This document shows positions 1 through 10,388 of a stretch of DNA of 64,000 nucleotides, piece by piece. The stretch comes from Cardiobacteriaceae bacterium TAE3-ERU3 (GTDB lineage: Bacteria > Pseudomonadota > Gammaproteobacteria > Cardiobacteriales > Cardiobacteriaceae): contig JAHUUI010000001.1 of the NCBI GenBank assembly GCA_019218315.1, forward strand, positions 541,722 through 605,721, in the 5' to 3' direction. Every line of letters starts with the position of its first letter. Within the stretch, counting starts at the first letter, position 1. The notes under the pieces were generated by a model. It was not told the DNA's origin and ran no database searches. It saw only the letters and a program-made list of their open reading frames with translations. The position numbers and the translations under genes were made by a program.

Positions 1-393
1 AGTGAAAAATTAAAAATAAATGCATCTTGCATTATAGGTGATGATGCAAAGAGATATATTGATGAAGTTTTTTCTAAATTTAATCCCGAGAAAATAAGAG
101 GACATTTGAGCATTGGTAAAGATTCGATGTCTATTGATGCTGAAATTTACGATTTGAATTTTTCAAAAGTTTTGCCAAAAACCAAGGGTTATATATTTTT
201 TGAGCAAGATCTTTATAATAAAAATAGTGTTTATGTAATCGATGACTTGTCACTACTATACGACGTAATGCAAGAATGCTATGGAATGGAATACTTCGTT
301 TCTAATGAGAGTTTAGACTTTCTAATATCTGTCAATTGGTATGTCATACAATGCTTGGGTAAAGCACAGCAATATTTGCGTTTGCTCAATTAA
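1..393 (+). CDS. Hypothetical protein, 5' end outside the window
   Basis: The reading frame is open from base 1 to a TAA at 391-393 and gives 130 residues with no start that must be used, so the gene almost certainly begins left of the window. A TTG at 106 is an alternative internal start, but the codons before it read as normal protein. The product has no signal peptide or membrane segment and is rich in Asp, Ile, Tyr and Lys. I do not recognise the family. The DNA is clearly more AT-rich than the genes from 556 onward, which suggests foreign origin, as is common for toxin-immunity or defence genes. That function is speculation. Confidence 0.55.
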   Translation, partial: SEKLKINASCIIGDDAKRYIDEVFSKFNPEKIRGHLSIGKDSMSIDAEIYDLNFSKVLPKTKGYIFFEQDLYNKNSVYVIDDLSLLYDVMQECYGMEYFVSNESLDFLISVNWYVIQCLGKAQQYLRLLN

Positions 394-555
394 TTATTTG
401 TCCCTGAGCATAATAACTTCCAGGTATATGTTGCCCGCCTGGTTGGGGTATGGTGTTTTACCACCAATCTATTGATAGATTTGATAGTGGTTATAACAAT
501 ACTTAAATTGGTTTTAATACCTGCAAACTGTATAAAGTTTAGAGGTGGTTAGCTA
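394..555. other. Intergenic gap between convergent genes
   Basis: This AT-rich gap lies between the fragment ending at 393 and the 3' end of cpdA. It contains a short inverted repeat around 467-484 (AATCTA, four-base loop, TAGATT) inside a looser CCAC/GTGG pairing, but no T-run, so I do not call a terminator. No further gene is visible. Confidence 0.4.
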
Positions 556-1362
556 TCAATAAAATGGCTGTCGCTCGACGCTGAGATTCAGCGGGCGATA
601 ATGAGTTACGATTTCCGAGCCAAAGCAGGCGTGCAGCAGTACGCCCGGTGGCTCAAGGCGGTAGTGTGGCGGTGCATCAGCACTGAAATTCAAATCGACT
701 TGATGCGCGCAGCCCGGCGCGGTCATCACCAGTGTATTGGCCCACTGTGCCACGCAGTAGCGATGCACATGCCCACACAGCACGCGCTTGACGTGCGCGT
801 GACGGCTGACGATCGCCTCAAATTGCGCCAATCCGCCGCGTAGTGCAGCGCTGTCCATGTGGTCGATACCGATTTCGATAGGCGGCTGGTGTACGGCTAT
901 GACGGTTGGCTTTCCGGTGAGTTGTTGTAGCTGTTGCTCAAGCCAGTCGAGCTGGGCTGGATCAAGATAGCCCGCACCTTCGCCTTCGCGCAGTGCATCT
1001 AGCCCAATGATCGCCAATGGATAATCATTGACGCACCAATCAAGCTTGCCATCAGCGGGCAGGTAAGTATGTGAGGGCAACGCCTGACGCAGCAATTCGC
1101 GCCGGTCGTGGTTGCCAGTAATGACGTACACTGGCAAATCCAGCGCATCGAGCATCCCGCCGAGTTCGGCATAAACCGCCTCATTACCGCGCTGCACCAA
1201 ATCACCTGAAATCAGCAGTGCATCAATGCTCGGCGTGTGATTGCGCACGCTTTGCAGCGCCGCATACCACGGCGCCCGCGTATCAATGCGCCCGTACGCC
1301 AGTTTCTCAGGCACGGTTAAGTGTAAATCGCTGATTTGGGCGAGCAAGAAGTCCGGTGTCAT
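556..1362 (-). CDS. cpdA: 3',5'-cyclic AMP phosphodiesterase CpdA
   Basis: This 268-residue cytoplasmic class III metallophosphoesterase should hydrolyse cAMP to AMP and so lower Crp signalling. The metal-binding blocks appear in order: DLH near residue 14, GDL near residue 55, GNHD near residue 85, and GHVHR near residue 195, the usual D-x-H / GD / GNHD / GHxH set for two metal ions. The length matches E. coli CpdA (about 275 residues). I chose the ATG at 1362 because the TTG two codons upstream has no better ribosome site. The gene stands alone, divergent from the glycerophosphodiesterase. The family assignment is good; cAMP as the substrate is inferred from overall similarity. Confidence 0.85.
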   Translation of the reverse strand: MTPDFLLAQISDLHLTVPEKLAYGRIDTRAPWYAALQSVRNHTPSIDALLISGDLVQRGNEAVYAELGGMLDALDLPVYVITGNHDRRELLRQALPSHTYLPADGKLDWCVNDYPLAIIGLDALREGEGAGYLDPAQLDWLEQQLQQLTGKPTVIAVHQPPIEIGIDHMDSAALRGGLAQFEAIVSRHAHVKRVLCGHVHRYCVAQWANTLVMTAPGCAHQVDLNFSADAPPHYRLEPPGVLLHACFGSEIVTHYRPLNLSVERQPFY

Positions 1363-1368
1363 GATCAA

Positions 1369-1557
1369 CTCATATTAAAAAGTACTCATGATAGCTACGT
1401 AGTGTTTCCGCAATATAGCGTAAAGCGGATATATTTCTGCAACAGATCGCGATTACATTACGAATAAAAGCAGCATGCTCATAATTTGGTTACGCCATGC
1501 TTTGCCTGCTGTTGATACCTGTGATCTTGTGATTGTCCCCATAAACCGGAGCAAAAG
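1369..1557. promoter_or_regulatory. Divergent promoter region cpdA / glycerophosphodiesterase
   Basis: This 190-base divergent gap should hold promoters for both flanking genes. A CCGC...GCGG inverted repeat lies near 1410-1431. The plus-strand gene has a clear ribosome site, CCGGAG, six bases before ATG 1558. No Pho box was recognised, although the downstream enzyme belongs to phosphate and glycerol scavenging. Confidence 0.35.
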
Positions 1558-2766
1558 ATGAAAAAACATGTTGTATTAATGTTGGCGGGCTTGGCTAGTG
1601 CAGCCTATGCGGCAGATTATGCCCCAATCAAAGCCTATACTTATGGCCCGCGGCCGTTTTATCTGATTGATGATTTACAGGACGGGAAATTAAAAAATGA
1701 ATTGATGGCATGCAGCGGACAAACGCCTGAGCGCAGTATGTTCTCGATTGCCCATCGCGGCGCTCCGTTACAATTTCCCGAGCACACGCGCGAATCCTAC
1801 CTTGCCGCAGCACGTATGGGTGCGGGCATCATCGAGTGTGATGTGGCATTTACCAAGGATAAAGAGCTGGTTTGCCGTCATGCACAAAATGACCTGCACA
1901 CCACAACCAATATTCTCGCCACACCACTGGCAGAAAAGTGCAGCACACCATTCCAGCCGGCTGAATACGGCAGCGATGGTGAACTGGTCAAGGAAGCCAC
2001 AGCCGAATGCCGCACATCCGATATTACGCTGGCAGAGTTTAAAACCCTGAAAGGCAAAATGGATGCCGGTAACAAAGAGGCACGTACGGTCGAAGAATAC
2101 ATGGACGCAACGCCAAACTGGCGCACTGATCTTTACAGCCAAACCGGTACGCTAATGACGCATAAAGAGGCCATCGAACTGTTCAAAGCGCTTGGCGTGG
2201 CCATGACACCAGAACTGAAAGCACCAGTAGTGGATATGCCGTTTGACGGCTGGACGCAGCAAGATTATGCCCAAAAGCTGATTGGTGACTACAAGGAAGC
2301 CGGCGTTCCCCCTGAGCAGGTATTCCCGCAGTCATTTGATCTGGAAGATGTGCGCTACTGGATTGCCAATGAGGCGGCGTTCGGCAAGCAGGCGGTCTTT
2401 CTTGACGAAGAACTCGACACTGCGGCGCGAATTGAGCAAATGCCGGCGCTACGTGAAGAAGGCGTGAACTACCTCGCACCAGCCATGCCGCTGCTGGTCA
2501 GAAATGAGGACGGAAAAATTGTGCCTTCAGACTACGCAAAAGCCGCCAAGAATAATGACTTCAAGCTGATCTCATGGTCCATCGAGCGCTCCGGTCCATT
2601 GGCAAATGGCGGTGGCTGGTATTACACCAACATCAACGACATCACCAAAAAAGATGCCGACCTGCTCAAATTGCTCGACGTACTGGCGAAAGATGTTGGC
2701 ATTGTCGGCCTGTTCTCGGACTGGCCTGCAACCGTCACGTACTACGCCAATTGCAAGCATCTATAG
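1558..2766 (+). CDS. Secreted glycerophosphodiester phosphodiesterase (GlpQ-like)
   Basis: This 402-residue exported enzyme should cleave glycerophosphodiesters, products of phospholipid turnover, into glycerol-3-phosphate and an alcohol. An N-terminal signal peptide ([18 protein letters not shown]) ends at about residue 18. The GDPD catalytic core starts with the AHRG motif near residue 65, continues through the E-x-D pair in IIECDVAF near residue 100, and has a conserved His near residue 111. It is somewhat longer than E. coli GlpQ (358 residues), with extra sequence before the HRG motif. The start is fixed by the GGAG site and the signal peptide. It is monocistronic and ends in a strong terminator. 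Family certainty is high; the exact substrate is inferred. Confidence 0.85.
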   Translation: MKKHVVLMLAGLASAAYAADYAPIKAYTYGPRPFYLIDDLQDGKLKNELMACSGQTPERSMFSIAHRGAPLQFPEHTRESYLAAARMGAGIIECDVAFTKDKELVCRHAQNDLHTTTNILATPLAEKCSTPFQPAEYGSDGELVKEATAECRTSDITLAEFKTLKGKMDAGNKEARTVEEYMDATPNWRTDLYSQTGTLMTHKEAIELFKALGVAMTPELKAPVVDMPFDGWTQQDYAQKLIGDYKEAGVPPEQVFPQSFDLEDVRYWIANEAAFGKQAVFLDEELDTAARIEQMPALREEGVNYLAPAMPLLVRNEDGKIVPSDYAKAAKNNDFKLISWSIERSGPLANGGGWYYTNINDITKKDADLLKLLDVLAKDVGIVGLFSDWPATVTYYANCKHL

Positions 2767-2823
2767 TATTGTTTGGGAGCGTTATACGGGCATGACTGCT
2801 TATATAACGTTATACCTTTGATG

Positions 2824-2860
2824 ATGCCCATGATCTTTAATAGATCGTGGGCATTTTTTT
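2824..2860 (+). terminator. Rho-independent terminator after the glycerophosphodiesterase
   Basis: A perfect ATGCCCATGATCT / AGATCGTGGGCAT-type stem (one G-T pair) with a five-base loop is followed by a run of seven T. It lies 58 bases after the stop codon. Confidence 0.85.
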
Positions 2861-2941
2861 GCAAGCAACGTAAAGTTAGAACAAAAGCATAGTTATAATG
2901 ATATATTCGCTATTTCATTAACAATTATAAAGGATGACGCT

Positions 2942-4177
2942 ATGAATACAGCAAAGCGGGCCGGTACCATGATTGCCGGTACGTTTATCGTCACCGGTAC
3001 GGCTGTTGGTGCGGGCATGCTAGCGATTCCAACTTCAACTGCTGGGCTGTGGTTCTGGCGTTCGCTGCTTGTGCTTGGTGCGACGTGGTTGGTGATGATG
3101 ACGACCAGCTTGATGATTCTTGAAGCGAGCCACGGCTTTGCGCGAGATGCGCACTTCCCGACCATGGTTAAGCAGATTCTCGGCAAAGGATGGGCAGCGT
3201 TGAACAGCTTGTCGCTGGCGTTTGTGCTCTATATTTTGGTTTATGCCTACATCGCGGTTGGCGGCGACCTGACCGCGAGTAACCTCAGCGCAATAACCGC
3301 TATGGATACGCCGCTATGGATCGGGCAATTGCTGTTTTTTGCCGTGCTGGGGTTGGTGGTGTGGCTGTCGCATCGCTGGGTAGCGCGTTTTAATACGCTG
3401 ATTATCGGCGGTCTGTTGCTGACGTTTTTTATGGCGGCAGGTGGTTTGTTGCCGAGTATTCGCCATGACGTACTTTTACCCACGCAAAACAGCGGTGAAT
3501 GGCGCTACGTTTGGCTGGCGTTGCCGGTGGCGCTGACGTCGTTCGGCTACCACATTAACGTACCGACCTTGCGCATTTATTTACAAGACAACACCAAGCA
3601 AATTGCCTGGGCGCTGATCCTTGGCAGTTTTAGTGCGCTGGTGCTATACGTCATTTGGCAGACGGCAGTACTCGGCAATTTACCACGTGCGGATTTTGCG
3701 CCTGTGATTGCCACCGGCGGCCAAGCATCGGCATTGATTGATGCCGTCGCCCCGTATGCCAAATCAGCTTTGGTCACGCAATTGCTCGGCTTATTTACCT
3801 ACTTTGCGATCGCGACTTCTTTCCTCGGAGTGGCGCTGGGTTTATTCGAATTTATTAGCGACTTCTTCAGCTTTGGCAACAGTACCAGTGAGCGCCTGAA
3901 AACAGCATTGATTGCCTTGATTGCGCCACTTTTGGTCTGCTTGTGGCAACCGTATGGTTTCGTCAAGGCAATCGGCTTTGCCGGTATGGCGCTGACGATT
4001 TGGGGCGCGATTATTCCGGCCATGATGGTCTATAAGACACGCAAAAATGGCACCACCGGCTGCTTGCGCGTACCGGGTGGTAATGTGGTTATCGGATTGG
4101 TGATTGCCTTTGCCGTGCTCAATATCGTGGCGATGTTGCTTGCCCAGTTTGGCTGGGCACCAGTCTTTACAGGCTAA
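2942..4177 (+). CDS. Aromatic amino acid permease (HAAAP family, TyrP/Mtr type)
   Basis: This 411-residue inner-membrane protein belongs to the hydroxy/aromatic amino acid permease family, which imports tyrosine or tryptophan with protons. The N-terminus carries the family hallmark of a first helix ending in GTAVGAGMLAIP, near residues 20-31. About eleven hydrophobic segments follow, typical for the family (around 400-415 residues). A TATAAT element near 2893-2898 is a plausible -10, and the ribosome site AAGGATG precedes the ATG. The gene is convergent with the FNT gene, with only 20 bases between them. Whether the substrate is Tyr, Trp or both cannot be read from the sequence. Confidence 0.85.
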   Translation: MNTAKRAGTMIAGTFIVTGTAVGAGMLAIPTSTAGLWFWRSLLVLGATWLVMMTTSLMILEASHGFARDAHFPTMVKQILGKGWAALNSLSLAFVLYILVYAYIAVGGDLTASNLSAITAMDTPLWIGQLLFFAVLGLVVWLSHRWVARFNTLIIGGLLLTFFMAAGGLLPSIRHDVLLPTQNSGEWRYVWLALPVALTSFGYHINVPTLRIYLQDNTKQIAWALILGSFSALVLYVIWQTAVLGNLPRADFAPVIATGGQASALIDAVAPYAKSALVTQLLGLFTYFAIATSFLGVALGLFEFISDFFSFGNSTSERLKTALIALIAPLLVCLWQPYGFVKAIGFAGMALTIWGAIIPAMMVYKTRKNGTTGCLRVPGGNVVIGLVIAFAVLNIVAMLLAQFGWAPVFTG

Positions 4178-4197
4178 GAGTAAGGCTAGAAATAAAA

Positions 4198-5046
4198 CTA
4201 GGGATGGTGGTGGTTGTCGTTTAGATAGGCATAGAACAAGCCGATAATCAGGCCACCGCCGACGTAATTACCCCAGAACGAGAAAAAGACGTTCTTCAAC
4301 ATCGCCAGTGCATTCACAGCCTCCGGCGCGTAGAGCAGCGACGCGATAAAGTATGCTCCATTGGCGACAACGTGCTCGTAGCCCATAAAGGCGAAGATCA
4401 TGATGCCAAACATCATGATGAAAGTTTTCGCCATCGTGTCGCGCGTCTGCATCGCGATGACGACTGCATTATTAATAAAGAAATTGGCAAAGATGCCTTT
4501 GGAGAAAATCGACCACGCAGTGGAATCAACGCTTTTGGCGTTGCTGATATCGACCAACATTTGCACTTCCTCCGGCCGTACGATGTGCGCACCGGTCATG
4601 AGCAGAAATACAACCAGCATACCGAGGTAGTTCCCGGCCAGACACAGCAGCCATATTTTCATCGACTTGGCGATGGTGATTTTGCGGTAATAAATGCCGA
4701 CGGTGAAGTACATAAAGTTACTGGTCAGCAGCTCGGAGTTGGTGAACATAATCATCACCAGCGCAAAGCTAAAGCCATAAGAAGCGACCAGCATGGTGAC
4801 ACCAAGATTCACCTCAGGCAGCATTTCAGACTTGATACGCAAGGTAAACACAGTAATCACCGCAACGATAAAGCCCGCCATCATGGCGCGGCAAAGATAG
4901 CGGTAGCGGTAACTGTCCTTGAGGATATTTTTGGTCTCAATGGTATAGAGAATTTGCTGCATCAGCTCGCGTCCGTAAAAAACGCGCTCCCATTGAACGT
5001 TTTTTTGTTCAACCTTTTGCTCTGGCCCAGATGGCTTGGTATCCAT
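4198..5046 (-). CDS. Formate/nitrite transporter (FNT) family channel
   Basis: This 282-residue inner-membrane protein of the FNT family forms pentameric channels for small monovalent anions such as formate, nitrite or hydrosulfide. Family signatures are GYEHVVAN near residue 225 (FNT consensus G-x-E-H-x-x-A-N) and a late N-Y-V-G-G-G segment. It has six hydrophobic segments after a hydrophilic N-terminus of about 50 residues, longer than in FocA and more like YfdC-type members. I chose the ATG at 5046 because AAGGGA lies seven bases upstream; a start at 5091 would run into the preceding gene. It probably forms an operon with the exchanger upstream (34-base gap). The transported ion is unknown. 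Confidence 0.8.
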   Translation of the reverse strand: MDTKPSGPEQKVEQKNVQWERVFYGRELMQQILYTIETKNILKDSYRYRYLCRAMMAGFIVAVITVFTLRIKSEMLPEVNLGVTMLVASYGFSFALVMIMFTNSELLTSNFMYFTVGIYYRKITIAKSMKIWLLCLAGNYLGMLVVFLLMTGAHIVRPEEVQMLVDISNAKSVDSTAWSIFSKGIFANFFINNAVVIAMQTRDTMAKTFIMMFGIMIFAFMGYEHVVANGAYFIASLLYAPEAVNALAMLKNVFFSFWGNYVGGGLIIGLFYAYLNDNHHHP

Positions 5047-5080
5047 GCAGCTATCCCTTGTTTTATTTATAGATATAGGG

Positions 5081-6742
5081 TTATCCACCACTTGTCCACA
5101 GGATCAAAGTGATGATCTGCGGACTCATGATGCGCAAGAACATCACCAGTGGATAGACGGTTACATACGACAATACCGCCGCACCGCTTTCTTCGTGCAT
5201 GGCATTGGCAAAGGCAAGTGCAGGAGGGTCAGTTGCCGAGCCTGCAAGCAGGCCGCAGATGGTCAAGTAGTTCATGTGTGCATAACGCCACGCAACAATC
5301 CCCACAATCATCAATGGTAACAAGGTGATAAACATCGCATATACCATCCATTGCAGACCATCGCCATGCAACAGGGTATGGACAAACTCACCACCAGATT
5401 TAAGCCCGACCACGGCAAGGAACAGCACGATACCCAGCTCACGCAAAGCGAGGTTGGCAGATGGTGGCATGAACCAATACAGGCTGCCGATACTGCCAAT
5501 CCGCCCAAGTAATAGGGCAACAATCAGCGGCCCACCAGCGAGCCCAAGCTTGAGCGCAACCGGGAAGCCGGGAACGTTAAGCGGCAATGAGCCGAGCAAA
5601 ACCCCCAAGCCAATACCGATAAAAATGGGCAGCATTTGTACCTGCTGGAGCTTTTGCTGCACGTTGCCGATAATGGCAATTACGGCATTAATGGCATCTT
5701 CCTTACCGACGAGGTTAAGTACGTCACCAAATTGCAGCGTCGTCTGCGCGCCGGGTACCAACTCGACACCAGTACGGTTCAGGCGCGAAATCACCACATC
5801 GTATTTTTCCGTAATCCGCAGTTCCTGAATTTTCTTGCCAAGTACTTTTTCATTGGTCACCACCACACGCACAGAGCGAAATTCTGTGCCGCGTGTACTC
5901 AGCGACACGTTAACCTCCTCACCGACCACCAGCATCGCCTTGCGTAAGTCCTCAGGATCACCGACGACGTGTAGCAAATCACCGAGTTCAAGTACGGTGT
6001 TGTCCTTAGGTACGATAAACGTCTCACCACGGCGCAAGCGCGAACAGACGACGTTGTGGTGATCAAAGATCGGCAGTTCATCGACACGGTGACCATGCAA
6101 ATTGGGATTGGTCACCTTCATATTCATTGAGGTGAGCTTGGCATTATCACGCCGGTTACTGCGTGAAAAAAGCGCCGCTTGCTGAGAAATTGAGATTTGG
6201 AAAATTGCCCGAATGAGCCACATCGAGAGGATGATGCCAAAAATACCGAATGGATAGGCCATCGCATACGCCGCCCCCATCGTCGCTGTACTGTCCGCCA
6301 CGCCGAGTTCGCTGAGCATTTGCTGCCCAGCCCCAAGCGCTGGAGTATTGGTCACCGCACCTGCGTAAATGCCGAGAATTTCCGGTAAGGAAATATCAAA
6401 GAAATAGTGAAATCCGATGACCAGCAGTGTACTGATCAATACTATCGACGCAGCAAAAAGATTAAGCTTGAGCCCAGACTGGCGCAGCGATGAGAAAAAC
6501 CCCGGCCCGACCTGTATACCGATGGTATAGACAAACAAAATCAGCCCAAATTCCTGCAAAAACGTCAGAATTTCATGGTCAAGCTCAATATTGAATTCCT
6601 GCAAAAAATGAGCGACAAAAATACCGCCAAACAACACCCCGCCAACGCCAATACTGACGCGGCGAAACTTAATATTACCCAACCACAGCCCCAATACCGC
6701 TACCAGCGACAAAATGGCAAATGTCAGTGCGATTTTACTCAT
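5081..6742 (-). CDS. yidE: YidE-type transporter of the aspartate:alanine exchanger family
   Basis: This 553-residue inner-membrane protein has exactly the length of E. coli YidE. It contains two blocks of membrane helices (about residues 1-175 and 375-553) around a cytoplasmic region with two TrkA-C (RCK-C) domains at about residues 205-365, the layout of AspT/YidE/YbjL exchangers. The two RCK-C repeats are visible as paired segments such as [15 protein letters not shown] and [15 protein letters not shown]. The substrate of YidE proteins is not established. It is divergent from betB across a 394-base gap and is followed on the same strand by the FNT gene. Confidence 0.85.
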   Translation of the reverse strand: MSKIALTFAILSLVAVLGLWLGNIKFRRVSIGVGGVLFGGIFVAHFLQEFNIELDHEILTFLQEFGLILFVYTIGIQVGPGFFSSLRQSGLKLNLFAASIVLISTLLVIGFHYFFDISLPEILGIYAGAVTNTPALGAGQQMLSELGVADSTATMGAAYAMAYPFGIFGIILSMWLIRAIFQISISQQAALFSRSNRRDNAKLTSMNMKVTNPNLHGHRVDELPIFDHHNVVCSRLRRGETFIVPKDNTVLELGDLLHVVGDPEDLRKAMLVVGEEVNVSLSTRGTEFRSVRVVVTNEKVLGKKIQELRITEKYDVVISRLNRTGVELVPGAQTTLQFGDVLNLVGKEDAINAVIAIIGNVQQKLQQVQMLPIFIGIGLGVLLGSLPLNVPGFPVALKLGLAGGPLIVALLLGRIGSIGSLYWFMPPSANLALRELGIVLFLAVVGLKSGGEFVHTLLHGDGLQWMVYAMFITLLPLMIVGIVAWRYAHMNYLTICGLLAGSATDPPALAFANAMHEESGAAVLSYVTVYPLVMFLRIMSPQIITLILWTSGG

Positions 6743-7136
6743 AGCAGCCTGCCTCTATATGTTCTTATTTCGCTGTCTTTATTCAGCCTACATATAATGA
6801 CAGAAAAACAGTAAAAATGGTAATTTATCAGTATATGTCTATTGGTGTTTTTTTATCTCTTTTTAAGCCATTTCAGCTGTTTTACCAGAGACTAACCATA
6901 CACACGCAGCACTGTTCAAAAATGCCAATCCTAAGCAGCCATTTATTAAGAAATATGCATATAGGATGCTGTTCTTTCTCTCGGCACTGTCGCAATATAT
7001 TTTTCTAAATCATAATCTTGATTTTAATAGTCCTGAGCGACGTATATCCTCATCGCGGCAAGCCTCTACTGCGGGAGGCAAGCCAAATATGTTAGGATAC
7101 GCGCACTTTTTATAAATAATATTCAGGAAAACAACG
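6743..7136. other. 394-base divergent intergenic region upstream of yidE and betB
   Basis: This AT-rich region should hold promoters for yidE (left) and betB (right). A possible -10 for yidE lies near 6795 on the minus strand. A hairpin-forming GCCTC/GAGGC repeat lies near 7061-7079, and betB has the ribosome site CAGGAAAA before its ATG. Short open frames inside show no family resemblance or good ribosome sites, so I call no gene. Notably, there is no betI repressor gene here. Confidence 0.4.
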
Positions 7137-8576
7137 ATGATTAGTTCATGGATTAATGGGCAATATGTGCCTACTGGTACGGCAGATGGCAAAGTAATCA
7201 ACCCCGCCGACGGTAGTGTGATTACTGAAATGACTTTTGCCACTGAAGCGCAAGTTAATGAGGCCGTTGCCTCCGCTGCGAAAGCGCAAAAAGAATGGGC
7301 GGCAAAAAGCGCCGCTGAGCGTGGCCGCATTTTGAACCGTGCAGTCGCTATTCTGCATGAGCGCAACGACGAGCTGGCGAAGCTTGAAACCGAAAACACT
7401 GGTAAAGCACTGAGTGAAACGCTGGCGGTAGACATCATCACCGGTGCGGAAGTGCTTGAATACTACGCAGGCCTTGCGCCGATGATCGAGGGCAAGCAGA
7501 TTCCTTTATCAGAAGACAGCTTCGTCTATACTCGCCGCGAACCGCTTGGCGTGGTTGGCTCAATTGGCGCGTGGAACTACCCGATCCAGATCGCATTATG
7601 GAAGTCTGCTCCAGCATTGGCTGCAGGTAACGCGGTTGTATTCAAGCCCAGCGAAGTCACACCAATCACCACATTGAAATTGGCCGAAATTTATAAGGAA
7701 GCCGGTTTACCTGATGGCGTGTTTAACGTCCTGCTCGGCGACGGCAAAGTCGGTGCAGCGATCAGTAACCACGCTGACATTGAAAAAGTATCCTTCACCG
7801 GCGGCGTGCCAACTGGCAAAAAGGTCATGGCCAGCGCGGCAGAAAGCTCGCTTAAAGACGTGACCATGGAACTCGGCGGCAAGTCACCACTGATCATCAC
7901 CGAAGATGCGGATGTCGGCATGGCGGCTGATATTGCGGTGATGGCGAACTTCTTTAGCTCCGGTCAGGTTTGCACCAACGGTACGCGCGTATTCGTACCC
8001 AAGTCGATGCAGAAAGCGTTTGAAGACGCTGTGGTTGAGCGTGTTAAGCGCATCCGCGTCGGTGACCCAATGGACGAGCAAACCAACTTCGGCCCGTTGG
8101 TCAGCCAGATGCAGCTCGACAAGACGCTCGAATACATCGAAAAAGGTAAAGCAGATGGCGCACGTTTGCTGACTGGCGGCGAGCGCGTTGGCGATAAAGG
8201 CTTTTTTGTCGCACCAACCGTATTCAGCGATTGCACAGACGACATGGCAATCGTCAAAGACGAAATCTTTGGTCCGGTGATGAGCATTCTGTCGTACGAC
8301 AGTGAAGCAGAAGTGATTGAGCGCGCCAATGACACTATTTATGGCCTTGCAGCCGGTGTGGTTTGCCCGGACATCAGCCGCGCACACAAAATCATCCATC
8401 AAATCGAAGCCGGTATCTGCTGGATCAATACGTGGGGCGACTCACCTGCGGTGATGCCGGTTGGCGGTTACAAGCAATCAGGTGTTGGCCGCGAAAACGG
8501 CACGGAAACCTTGCTTGCCTACACGCGTAATAAGTCGATTCAAGTCGCGCTCGTGCCATTCCAAGCAGCATTTTAA
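7137..8576 (+). CDS. betB: Betaine-aldehyde dehydrogenase BetB
   Basis: This 479-residue NAD(P)-dependent aldehyde dehydrogenase catalyses the second step from choline to the osmoprotectant glycine betaine. The ALDH core is complete: the WNYP block near residue 145, the general base in MELGGKSP near residue 245, the catalytic cysteine in [11 protein letters not shown] near residue 280, and the late EIFGPVMS block. Length and motifs match BetB. ATG 7137 is preceded by CAGGAAAA. It is the first gene of betB-betA-betT; in E. coli the order is betIBA with a divergent betT, so the arrangement differs. No regulator gene adjoins it. Confidence 0.93.
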   Translation: MISSWINGQYVPTGTADGKVINPADGSVITEMTFATEAQVNEAVASAAKAQKEWAAKSAAERGRILNRAVAILHERNDELAKLETENTGKALSETLAVDIITGAEVLEYYAGLAPMIEGKQIPLSEDSFVYTRREPLGVVGSIGAWNYPIQIALWKSAPALAAGNAVVFKPSEVTPITTLKLAEIYKEAGLPDGVFNVLLGDGKVGAAISNHADIEKVSFTGGVPTGKKVMASAAESSLKDVTMELGGKSPLIITEDADVGMAADIAVMANFFSSGQVCTNGTRVFVPKSMQKAFEDAVVERVKRIRVGDPMDEQTNFGPLVSQMQLDKTLEYIEKGKADGARLLTGGERVGDKGFFVAPTVFSDCTDDMAIVKDEIFGPVMSILSYDSEAEVIERANDTIYGLAAGVVCPDISRAHKIIHQIEAGICWINTWGDSPAVMPVGGYKQSGVGRENGTETLLAYTRNKSIQVALVPFQAAF

Positions 8577-8606
8577 ATTTTTAGCCGTTCTTTTCCGCCG
8601 ACGACA

Positions 8607-8643
8607 GTGCGGTATTGCTTCTCGATATGAAGCAATACCGCAC
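8607..8643 (+). repeat. Perfect 15-base inverted repeat between betB and betA
   Basis: GTGCGGTATTGCTTC (8607-8621), a seven-base loop, and GAAGCAATACCGCAC (8629-8643) form a perfect stem. No T-run follows, so it is not a standard terminator. It lies 31 bases after betB and 44 bases before betA, where an RNA stem could mark a processing or stability point or tune the betB:betA ratio. Confidence 0.75.
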
Positions 8644-8687
8644 GTTAAAGACGTCCAGGCGATAAACAATAAATAAAAGAGGAAAGC

Positions 8688-10388
8688 ATGAAGACCAGTT
8701 ACGATTACATTATTATCGGTGCCGGCTCAGCCGGTAACGTTTTGGCCTCGCGTTTGTCCGAAGACGCAGGCGTATCGGTGTTGCTGCTCGAAGCAGGCGG
8801 CCCTGATTACCGTTTTGATTTCCGCACCCAAATGCCGGCGGCACTTGCCTATCCATTGCAAGGCACGCGCTACAACTGGGCGTTCAAAACCGATCCCGAG
8901 CCGAACATGAATAACCGCCAGATGGACTGCGGCCGCGGTAAAGGCCTTGGCGGTTCATCGCTGATTAACGGCATGTGCTACATCCGTGGCAACGCGCTTG
9001 ATTTCGACAACTGGGCGAAGCGCGACGGCCTTGAAGACTGGACGTATCATGACGTCCTACCCTATTACCGTAAGTCCGAATCACGCGATATTGGCGCCAA
9101 CGATTACCACGGCGGCGATGGGCCGGTCAGCGTGACGACCTCAAAAGACGGCAACAATGAGCTGTTCCAGGCGATGATTGATGCCGGTGTTCAAGCTGGC
9201 TATCCACGCACCGAAGACCTGAATGGCTACCAGCAGGAAGGCTTCGGCCCGATGGACCGCTTTGTCACCCCGAAAGGCCGCCGCTCTTCAACTGCACGCG
9301 GCTACCTTGATCGCGTCAAGCACCGCGATCATCTGACGATCAAAACCCACGCGCTGGTTGACCGCATTTTGTTCGACGGCAAAAAAGCAATCGGCGTGGA
9401 TGTATTCGTCAAAGGCAACAAAGAGCGTATTCATGCTGACCGTGAAGTGATTTTGTGCGCCGGTGCAATCCAATCACCACAGATTTTGCAGCGCAGCGGT
9501 ATCGGCCCCGGCGAATGGTTGCGCGAGTCAGGCATCGACATCGTGCAGGATATGTGGGGCGTGGGTAACAACCTGCAAGATCACCTTGAGCTCTACATTC
9601 AATACGAATGCAAAAAGCCGGTCTCGATCGCGCCTGCATTGAAGTGGTGGAATCAGCCGAAAATCGGCGCAGAATGGCTGTTCTTCGGCAAAGGCATCGG
9701 CGCAAGTAACCAATTTGAGGCGGGCGGCTTTATCCGCTCCAGCGAGCAATTCGAGTGGCCGAATATCCAGTATCACTGTTTGCCGATTGCGGTTAGCTAC
9801 GACGGTCGTAATGCCGTCGATGCGCATGGCTTCCAGATGCACATGGGCTCGATGCGTTCTCCGAGCCGTGGGCGAGTCAAGCTCAATAGCCGCGACGCCA
9901 ATACCGCACCAAGCATCCTGTTTAACTACATGAGCCACGAGCAGGATTGGCAGGAATTCCGCGCCGGTATCCGCATTACCCGCGAAATCTTCGCGCAACC
10001 GGCATTGGCACCATATGCAGGCAAGGAAATCTCGCCAAGCGCTGGCGTCCAGAGCGATGCCGAGCTCGACGAGTTCGTGCGTAACCACGGCGAAACGGCT
10101 TACCATCCTTGCGGTACTTGCCGCATGGGCGAGGGCGACGACACGGTGGTTGATGGTCAGGGTCGTGTACACGGCATTGAATCACTGCGCGTCGTCGATG
10201 CGTCGCTGATGCCACGCATCATCACCGGCAACCTCAATGCAACCGTGATCGCGATGGCTGAGAAAATTGCCGACAAGATCCGTGGCCGTGATCCATTACC
10301 AAAATCGACTGCAGATTACTACGTCGCCGGAGACAAACCGGCACGCCGTGAACAAAGCAATACTGACGCCAACGTCAGCAACGTATAA
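8688..10388 (+). CDS. betA: Choline dehydrogenase BetA
   Basis: This 566-residue FAD-dependent oxidoreductase of the GMC family is membrane-associated in known members and oxidises choline to betaine aldehyde. The FAD-binding GAGSAGN motif is at about residues 12-18, GGSSLINGM near residue 87, and the catalytic histidine block [11 protein letters not shown] near residue 470, followed by the C-terminal GMC signature ending in DASLMP. Length equals typical BetA proteins (about 556-566 residues). AAGAGGAAAG gives a strong ribosome site. It lies downstream of betB across a 111-base gap with a stem-loop, so co-transcription is likely but may be modulated. Confidence 0.94.
   Translation: MKTSYDYIIIGAGSAGNVLASRLSEDAGVSVLLLEAGGPDYRFDFRTQMPAALAYPLQGTRYNWAFKTDPEPNMNNRQMDCGRGKGLGGSSLINGMCYIRGNALDFDNWAKRDGLEDWTYHDVLPYYRKSESRDIGANDYHGGDGPVSVTTSKDGNNELFQAMIDAGVQAGYPRTEDLNGYQQEGFGPMDRFVTPKGRRSSTARGYLDRVKHRDHLTIKTHALVDRILFDGKKAIGVDVFVKGNKERIHADREVILCAGAIQSPQILQRSGIGPGEWLRESGIDIVQDMWGVGNNLQDHLELYIQYECKKPVSIAPALKWWNQPKIGAEWLFFGKGIGASNQFEAGGFIRSSEQFEWPNIQYHCLPIAVSYDGRNAVDAHGFQMHMGSMRSPSRGRVKLNSRDANTAPSILFNYMSHEQDWQEFRAGIRITREIFAQPALAPYAGKEISPSAGVQSDAELDEFVRNHGETAYHPCGTCRMGEGDDTVVDGQGRVHGIESLRVVDASLMPRIITGNLNATVIAMAEKIADKIRGRDPLPKSTADYYVAGDKPARREQSNTDANVSNV

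Noticed and set aside
5081-5101. Two DnaA-box-like words (TTATCCACC, TTGTCCACA)
   Set aside because: They fall in the last codons of the yidE-type gene and just after it, each has a mismatch, and they are 36 kb from dnaA.
4372-5112. Plus-strand open frame of 246 residues opposite the FNT gene
   Set aside because: It is antisense to a clear membrane protein, His/Asp-rich in a way typical of an antisense frame, and lacks a ribosome site.
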